A stretch of 64,000 nt of DNA from the NCBI RefSeq assembly GCF_026157085.1, contig NZ_JANPVN010000001.1, positions 1,922,001 to 1,986,000 of the forward strand. The letters are read 5' to 3'. Below are positions 59,084-64,000 of the stretch, piece after piece; positions within the stretch are counted from its first letter, which is position 1; each line of letters opens with the position of its first letter. The notes beneath the pieces were generated by a model. It saw only the letters and a list, made by a program, of their open reading frames with translations. It was not told the DNA's origin and searched no databases. The DNA comes from Sphingomicrobium arenosum. Lineage in GTDB: Bacteria > Pseudomonadota > Alphaproteobacteria > Sphingomonadales > Sphingomonadaceae. Position numbers and translations under genes: made by a program.

Positions 59084-59596
59084 ATGTTGCTTACCGCCAT
59101 CACGCTCGGCCTCGCCGCCCAGGCGGCCCAGCCCGCCGCCGCCGCGCAACCCGTCACCCGCGACGGCTATGCCCAGATGCTCGACCGCCGCTTCGCCAAT
59201 CTCGACGGCAATGGCGATGGCGAGCTCGCCCCCGACGAGGTGCAGGCCGCCGTCGACCGCCGCAATGCGCGCGTCATGGCCAATGCGCGCGAGCGCCTCG
59301 CGGCGCAATTCGCCCGTCTCGACGCCAACTCGGACGGCAGCCTCAGCCTCGACGAATGGCAAGCCGGCGCCCCCAAGCCGCGGCTTGCCGACAATGATCC
59401 CGACGAGGCCATCGAACGGCTCGACAGCGACGAGGACGGCACCGTCACCCGCGCCGAATATCGCGACAACCAACTCGCCACCTTCGATCGCCTCGACAGC
59501 AATGGCGATGGCCAGCTGACCGTCGCCGAACGCCGCGCCGGCGCCGCCGCCGCTGCCCCCGCCAACCACAACGTCCAGCGCTCGAACCGAAACTAG
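59084..59596 (+). CDS. Exported EF-hand calcium-binding protein
   Basis: A 170-residue protein with a signal peptide and four EF-hand loops: LDGNGDGELAPDE, LDANSDGSLSLDE, LDSDEDGTVTRAE and LDSNGDGQLTVAE, each with the DxNxDGxLxxxE pattern. It probably acts in the periplasm or at the surface as a calcium buffer or sensor. AGGGAG precedes the ATG. Ends 23 bases before a bidirectional hairpin. Confidence 0.9.
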   Translation: MLLTAITLGLAAQAAQPAAAAQPVTRDGYAQMLDRRFANLDGNGDGELAPDEVQAAVDRRNARVMANARERLAAQFARLDANSDGSLSLDEWQAGAPKPRLADNDPDEAIERLDSDEDGTVTRAEYRDNQLATFDRLDSNGDGQLTVAERRAGAAAAAPANHNVQRSNRN

Positions 59597-59618
59597 GCTG
59601 GACCCCGCGACCCCATGG

Positions 59619-59657
59619 AAAAGGGGGCGCTTCCTTGTCCGGGAAGCGCCCCCTTTC
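59619..59657. terminator. Bidirectional terminator between EF-hand and S9 genes
   Basis: GGGGGCGCTTCC / GGAAGCGCCCCC with a six-base loop, flanked by AAAA on the left and TTTCC on the right, so it can terminate both converging transcripts. Confidence 0.85.
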
Positions 59658-59687
59658 CTATTGCCGCCATATCGGCGCTCTCCGACC

Positions 59688-61724
59688 TTATTCGAAGATG
59701 CTCTCCGGCAACTCGACGCGGCTCGCGGGCAATGGCGCATCGCGGTCGCCCGTCATGAGATAGGTGTCGAACCAGCGCATCATGCGCAGGTTATAGTCGT
59801 ACTTGGCCGCCGCAAGGCGATTGCCATGCCCCTCGCCCGGGAACAGCACGAGACGCACCGGCGTGTCTGGCTGCCGCACCTTGATCGAGCGATACAGTTC
59901 GTAGCTCTGGCTCGGGCTGACGCGCGTGTCTTCCTCGCCGTGCATGATCAGGATCGGCGTCCGGGCCTTGTCGACATGATAGATGGGCGAGACCTCGAGC
60001 ATCTTCTGCCAATCGTCCCACGGCCAGGCGCGCGAATGGACATTGTACATCTCGTAGGGAATGTCGGTCGTGCCGAACTTGCTGATCTGGTTCGAGATAC
60101 CGACGAACATCACGCTCGCCGCATATTCGGCGCTGTCGTGCGTCGCGCCCCATGCCGAAGCGTAACCGCCATAGCTGCCCCCGGTGATCCCGGTACGGTC
60201 GCCATCGGCGATGCCGTCGGCGACTAGCGCGCGCTTGGCATCGACGAGGTCGGTGAATTCGGGATCGGTGTAATTGCCCTGGTGCTGCTTGGAAAAGGCC
60301 GTGCCATAGCCTGTCGACCCGCGATAGTTGGGCAGGAACACCGCATAGCCCTTGCCCGCCGCCACCTGGCCCGGGCCGCCGTAATTGGTGACCCAACCAT
60401 TCGATTCATGCGCCTCGGGACCGCCATGCACGTCGAGGATGAGCGGCGCACCGCCCGCCGGCGCACCACCGACCGGCTCGACCAGCACGCCTTCGACCTG
60501 CTGGCCATCGCGCGCGGTATAGGTGTAGGCGCGCTGGGCACCGAAATCGATCTCGCCGAGCCAGTCGTTCGAGTTGGTCCAGCGGGTGAAACTGCTCCGC
60601 GTCAGGCTGAACAATTCGCTCGGATGCGTCGGCGACGAGGCGCGCACGACGATCGTCGAGCCTTGGGCTTCGACCGCCGAGAGCGCGAGCCCCTCGGCTG
60701 CCACTTCGCGCTTCATCGTGCCGGTCGGGCCGTAGATGCGCAGCGCGCTGCTGACGCCCTTGTGGATGACCGCGGCCATGTCGCCATTGCCGAGGAATTC
60801 GACGTCCACCGCCGCTTCGGCCGCGCCTGCATTCAAGGCGCGATAGTCACCCGTGGCGACATCGACGAGGTGCAGCGTGGTCGCCGCCGGATCGTTCATG
60901 TCCACCCCGGCGATCAGGCTCAGCGTCTTGCCGTCGGGCGAAATCTCGACATCGCCGATCTTGCCCGGCGTCTCGACCACCGTCACCCCGCCGGTGGCGA
61001 GGTCGACGATGTTGATCCGCTGCTTCACATAAGTGTCGTCGACCTGCGGCGTGGGCTGGGTGCCGACGATCATGAAGCGCCCGTCGTTCGACACGTCGAA
61101 ATCGTTGACGAAACCGGGCAGCGCGATCTGCGCCGGCTCGGCGTCCAGCTCGGCATCATCGAGGGTCGCGCGGAAGAGGCGCGGCGCGCGAGCCTCTTCT
61201 TCATAGACGATCGAGGTGAAGCCCTTCTTCGATTCCTTGTCGCGCTGCGTGTCCTCGCCCGCGCCGACTAGCATGTAGACCGTGTTGCCATCGGGGCCCC
61301 AGACGAAGTCGCGCACATTGGTGCCCTCGACCGCTGCGATCTTGCGATACGAACCGCCATCCAATGGCACCGCATAGACGCCGGTCTCGCTATCGTCGTC
61401 GCCCTTGTGCGTGAAGCCGAGCCATTTTCCGTCGGGCGAGAAGGCGATATTGCCCGCGCTCATCCCATAAGGAAGATAGGCCTTGGCCTCGCCCGGCGCG
61501 GTGGCGACCATCAGCTGACCGACATAGGCTCCATTGTCCTCGCCGCCGAGGATGTCGGGCGCGCCGCCGAGCGAATAAGCGACTTCGCCATTGAGACCGA
61601 CGGCGACCTGGCCGACCGATTGCAGCACGGCCACATCCTCGGGCGTCATCGGGCGCGCCAGCGCCGGGGTAGCGGTGATCATCGCGCCCAGAGCGGCGGC
61701 AGTGGTAAGGCGAATAAGGGTCAA
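59688..61724 (-). CDS. S9 family prolyl oligopeptidase-like peptidase
   Basis: A 678-residue exported serine peptidase: signal peptide (TTAAALGAMITATPALA), a beta-propeller (about 40-420) with WD40-like SPDGKWLGF and SPDGKTLSL repeats, and an alpha/beta hydrolase domain. Triad S517 (GGSYGGYA), D599 (GEEDTRV) and H633 (GEGHG). Likely a dipeptidyl or acylaminoacyl peptidase. The TTG at 61724 is chosen because AAGGAG lies six bases upstream; an ATG at 61862 would add 46 non-signal residues. Confidence 0.93.
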   Translation of the reverse strand: MTLIRLTTAAALGAMITATPALARPMTPEDVAVLQSVGQVAVGLNGEVAYSLGGAPDILGGEDNGAYVGQLMVATAPGEAKAYLPYGMSAGNIAFSPDGKWLGFTHKGDDDSETGVYAVPLDGGSYRKIAAVEGTNVRDFVWGPDGNTVYMLVGAGEDTQRDKESKKGFTSIVYEEEARAPRLFRATLDDAELDAEPAQIALPGFVNDFDVSNDGRFMIVGTQPTPQVDDTYVKQRINIVDLATGGVTVVETPGKIGDVEISPDGKTLSLIAGVDMNDPAATTLHLVDVATGDYRALNAGAAEAAVDVEFLGNGDMAAVIHKGVSSALRIYGPTGTMKREVAAEGLALSAVEAQGSTIVVRASSPTHPSELFSLTRSSFTRWTNSNDWLGEIDFGAQRAYTYTARDGQQVEGVLVEPVGGAPAGGAPLILDVHGGPEAHESNGWVTNYGGPGQVAAGKGYAVFLPNYRGSTGYGTAFSKQHQGNYTDPEFTDLVDAKRALVADGIADGDRTGITGGSYGGYASAWGATHDSAEYAASVMFVGISNQISKFGTTDIPYEMYNVHSRAWPWDDWQKMLEVSPIYHVDKARTPILIMHGEEDTRVSPSQSYELYRSIKVRQPDTPVRLVLFPGEGHGNRLAAAKYDYNLRMMRWFDTYLMTGDRDAPLPASRVELPESIFE

Positions 61725-61822
61725 GGCTCTCTCCTTGGCTGACCGGGTTCGTTTCGGGCGCCACCCTAACCATCCGCTGCGCAAAGGCAATCGCCGCCCT
61801 TGGGCGGTGCCGGAACCATGCG

Positions 61823-61852
61823 AAAAGGGCGGCGCCGTTTGGCACCGCCCCT
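61823..61852 (-). terminator. Terminator after the repeat-protein gene
   Basis: Read on the minus strand, GGGCGGTGCC-AAAC-GGCGCCGCCC with one G-T mismatch is followed by TTTTC. Lies 23 bases past the stop of the 61875-62945 gene. Confidence 0.75.
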
Positions 61853-61874
61853 CGTCGGTCACGATCTGGCGCGC

Positions 61875-62945
61875 TCAGCGCATCAGGTCGGGGCTGGCGA
61901 CATCCACCTTGCGACGGGTCGGGCGCGCCGCGCCGCTATCGACCTCGGCCGCGGTCTCGATCGTGGTGCCGTTCTGGCTGGTCTTGCCGCGAGCACTGCT
62001 TTCGCCCGGGATATCGTCGATCTTGAGATAGCCGGTCAGCGCGGGCTGCGGGCCGGTCCCCGGCGCCTGCACCTCGTCGGCGGTCTCGACGGTGGTGTGG
62101 CCGTTCTGGCTCATTTCCTCGTCTTCGCCGACCGGCTTCTTTCCGTTCGCGATCGAGACCTTGGCGCGGCCTGAGCGATCGCCGCTTTCCTGCGCATGGG
62201 TGGTGTAATCGGCATCGCCCTCGGTAGGACGGCTCGCCGCCCGCTTGGCCTGGACGGCAGGCAGCAGCAGCGCGGCTTCGTCGTCCTCGTTCACCGGCTT
62301 CTTGCCATTTTCCACGGCGACCGAGGCGCGGCCGCTGCTGTCCTTGTTCGCCGCCTGCAACGCGGCGATGTCATACCAGACTTCATGTTCGTCGCCCGCC
62401 TGCGGGGTTTGCGGCGCCTGGACCTCGTCGGCCGTCTCGACCGTCGTGTGACCGGCCTGGAGCAGCGCGCCGGTGGCACCGTCGATCACCCGGACATGGC
62501 CTTCGGCGCTCTTGACGATGATGTCGGGGATGCCGTCGCCATTGACGTCGGCGCTCGCGGTCTGCGGGCTGCCGGTGGCCGCCTCGGGTGCCAGCACCTC
62601 GTCGGCGGTCTCGACGGTCGTGCCATTTTGCACGAGGCCCGCGAGCGCGCCCCAGCCGATCTGGCCCATGTCGATTTCCTCTTCGTGCGGCGTCGTGCCC
62701 GCCGCTGCACTGCCGCCGTCCGCCTCTCCGAGCGCGGCATCGGCAACCGCGCCGAGGCCCTTCTGTTCGGCGACGTCGCGCGCCTTCTTCTCGACGATTT
62801 CGCCCGCCGCCTTCTTGAGGAAGTCGAAGGGACCCGCCGCGCTCATGCTCGCGGCATGGGCGGGCTGGCAGGCAAAGCCCGCGACGCTCGCCAACATGGC
62901 GGCGGCAATGGTCTTAATGGCGCTGTTCTGGATGATGTTGGTCAT
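61875..62945 (-). CDS. Exported repeat protein with TTVETADEVQAP motifs
   Basis: A 356-residue acidic, probably secreted protein: signal peptide with a Cys near 26, then helical FDFLKKAAGEIVEKKARDVAEQ, and four near-copies of (N)G(T/H)TTVETADEVxAP at about 106-120, 164-178, 280-295 and 324-338, plus two copies of SGRAxVxxxNGKKPVxEDxE at 204-224 and 258-278. Between the first two is an FG-GAP-like stretch DVNGDGIPDIIVKSAEGHV, which resembles a calcium-binding loop. I do not recognise the family. ATG 62945 follows the gap to the small ORF. Confidence 0.78.
   Translation of the reverse strand: MTNIIQNSAIKTIAAAMLASVAGFACQPAHAASMSAAGPFDFLKKAAGEIVEKKARDVAEQKGLGAVADAALGEADGGSAAAGTTPHEEEIDMGQIGWGALAGLVQNGTTVETADEVLAPEAATGSPQTASADVNGDGIPDIIVKSAEGHVRVIDGATGALLQAGHTTVETADEVQAPQTPQAGDEHEVWYDIAALQAANKDSSGRASVAVENGKKPVNEDDEAALLLPAVQAKRAASRPTEGDADYTTHAQESGDRSGRAKVSIANGKKPVGEDEEMSQNGHTTVETADEVQAPGTGPQPALTGYLKIDDIPGESSARGKTSQNGTTIETAAEVDSGAARPTRRKVDVASPDLMR
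61932..62630 (-). repeat. Internal repeats of the TTVETADEV protein gene
   Basis: Four copies of the repeat unit lie at 62586-62630, 62412-62456, 62061-62108 and 61932-61976. The DNA is also similar between copies (GGCGGTCTCGACGGT-like runs), so the copies are fairly recent or under strong constraint. Confidence 0.7.
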
Positions 62946-62976
62946 GATACCTCTCTTTGAAATCCGTGAAAAAATG

Positions 62977-63189
62977 TCAGCGGCCGACGCCATGGTCGGG
63001 AGCGGCATCGGCCGCCGACGGGACGGGGAGCATCGCGAACCGGTCCGCATCGGGATACGCGGGGTTGGACTGGGGGAGTGCCCCGAGCGAACCGGTCGCG
63101 AGGATGAGCATGACGCATCCCAGACCCGACAGGCCGGCCAGCCCGCGTTGGCGGACCGGGACCTTGGAGGTGGCAGCGATGGCGATCAT
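62977..63189 (-). CDS. Small membrane or secreted hypothetical protein
   Basis: A 70-residue ORF with a basic start and a hydrophobic segment (GLAGLSGLGCVMLILATGSLGA) that could be a signal anchor. AGGAG sits eight bases before the ATG, a good ribosome site. It lies 31 bases upstream of the repeat-protein gene in the same direction, so they may be co-transcribed. No family recognised; the ORF is short and somewhat uncertain. Confidence 0.5.
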   Translation of the reverse strand: MIAIAATSKVPVRQRGLAGLSGLGCVMLILATGSLGALPQSNPAYPDADRFAMLPVPSAADAAPDHGVGR

Positions 63190-63288
63190 TCTCTTGGCTC
63201 CTCGAACATTCGCGGCCGCCTCGTTGCGACCGTCGAAGAGCCTTTTCGCCCCGCCCCGTCAGCGCCCCATGTTTTTGGAGCAGCGATC

Positions 63289-63305
63289 TTGTTTCAATTG
63301 TTTCA
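63289..63305. promoter_or_regulatory. Tandem TTGTTTCA direct repeat upstream of the response regulator
   Basis: TTGTTTCA at 63289-63296 is repeated at 63298-63305, giving a nine-base period. Tandem direct repeats of this spacing are typical of OmpR-family operators, so this may be an autoregulatory site; it could also serve the divergent small ORF. Prediction only. Confidence 0.35.
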
Positions 63306-63360
63306 GGCTTGTATCACGTCCCAAAGCGGCTAGCCTTTGGCGCTGAGTGGGGGACGCGTG

Positions 63361-64000
63361 ATGAGCGAGGACGGCAAGGCATTCCACATCGTCTCGGTCG
63401 ACGACGAGGTCGAGATCGGCGCGCTCATCAAGCGCTACTTCGAAAAACACGGCCTGCCCGTCTCGACCTGTGCCTCGGCCGCCGAATTTCGCGACCTCGC
63501 CGCCAGCCGCCCCGTCGACATCGCGCTGCTCGATATCAACATGCCGGGCGAGGACGGGCTCTCCATCGCCCGCGACCTCGTCAAGCGGGGGACATGCGGC
63601 ATCATCTTTCTCACCGCCGACAATGACGATGTCGACAAGATCGTCGGGCTCGAGCTGGGTGCCGACGATTATATCACCAAGCCCTTCAATCCGCGCGAAC
63701 TGCTCGCCCGCACCCGGGCGTTGATGCGCCGCCTGTCGAAGGACGGCGAGGACGCGAGCGCCACGCTGGGCAGCGAGATCGCCATCGGCACCGCGCGCCT
63801 CAATCTCGACACGCGCCGTCTGTTCGACGCCGAGGGCAAGGAAATCCCGCTGACCGCGATGGAATATGATCTCCTCGCCGCCTTCGCGCGCCATCCCAAC
63901 CAGATCCTCAGCCGCGACCGCCTCCTCGACCTTGCCCATGGCAAGGAGGACAAGGCCTTCGACCGCTCGATCGACACCCGCATCGTGCGGCTGCGCAAGA
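63361..64000 (+). CDS. OmpR/PhoB-family response regulator (truncated by window end)
   Basis: The N-terminal receiver domain is complete with acidic pair DDE (VSVDDEVEIG), phospho-acceptor D in LLDINMPGEDG, T in FLTADND and K in YITKPFNPREL. A winged-helix DNA-binding domain follows from about residue 130 (EIPLTAMEYDLLAAFARHPNQ); the reading frame is still open at the window end. Partner kinase not seen. A GTG three bases upstream at 63358 is an alternative start. GGGGGA precedes it. Confidence 0.92.
   Translation, partial: MSEDGKAFHIVSVDDEVEIGALIKRYFEKHGLPVSTCASAAEFRDLAASRPVDIALLDINMPGEDGLSIARDLVKRGTCGIIFLTADNDDVDKIVGLELGADDYITKPFNPRELLARTRALMRRLSKDGEDASATLGSEIAIGTARLNLDTRRLFDAEGKEIPLTAMEYDLLAAFARHPNQILSRDRLLDLAHGKEDKAFDRSIDTRIVRLRK

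Noticed and set aside
61932..62630. CRISPR-like repeat array
   Set aside because: The repeats are in frame inside a coding gene, spaced unevenly, and differ in sequence, so they are protein repeats.

Overview
The window is a GC-rich (about two thirds G+C), densely packed stretch of alphaproteobacterial chromosome, most likely from the Sphingomonadales (Sphingomonas/Sphingomicrobium-like). This rests on a short SufD in a sufC-sufD-sufS-sufT-sufA run, a Tad/Cpa pilus locus of Caulobacter type, CtrA-like TTAA-N7-TTAAC DNA, many GTG/TTG starts, and ATGA or TGATG gene overlaps. I see no rRNA, tRNA, CRISPR array, insertion sequence or prophage. The organism call is inferred from gene families, not from a marker gene.

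Layout. 1-5081: three small ORFs, the Suf Fe-S assembly operon with an embedded GNAT acetyltransferase, and a small secreted protein. 5165-13893: MddA-type methyltransferase, a surface subtilase, HAD nucleotidase, dapD, thioredoxin-like lipoprotein, galU, HNH nuclease, gluQ and a two-TM protein. 13913-19891: corrinoid adenosyltransferase, ergothioneine genes egtB-egtD, YggT, folD, an internally duplicated unknown protein, MarC. 19869-28372: an envelope glycosylation cluster with GtrA, a GtrB-like GT2, a methyltransferase, three polytopic GT-C-like proteins and a cyclopropane-fatty-acid synthase homologue. 28379-29578: rlmN.

29639-43347 is one long minus-strand Tad/Flp pilus operon: cpaB, cpaC, a small lipoprotein where CpaD usually lies, TadG-like, two TadE-like, cpaE, cpaF, tadB, tadC, two TPR proteins, prepilin peptidase and an IalB-like protein. 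The Flp pilin gene (43526-43723) stands apart behind a strong terminator. Its 460-base upstream region carries a perfect CtrA-type site and three copies of a TGCGA(A/G)TTAA decamer, suggesting cell-cycle control of piliation.

44184-49553: a polytopic membrane protein, a minimal NfrB-like glycosyltransferase with an NfrA-like outer-membrane partner, and a TSUP permease with its TIGR02186 partner. 49646-59028: HerA-like ATPase, M23 peptidase, SUV3-like helicase, an S4 RNA-binding protein that appears to start at CTG, 7Fe ferredoxin, a DUF4261-type protein and a MipA/OmpV porin. 59084-64000: an EF-hand protein, an S9 peptidase, an unusual repeat protein built around TTVETADEVQAP, a small membrane ORF and a truncated OmpR-family response regulator.

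The best candidates for undescribed biology are the reduced NfrB/NfrA pair, the Gtr-like cluster with three GT-C proteins, the Tad locus variations with their regulatory region, and the TTVETADEV repeat protein. All of these are sequence-based inferences.
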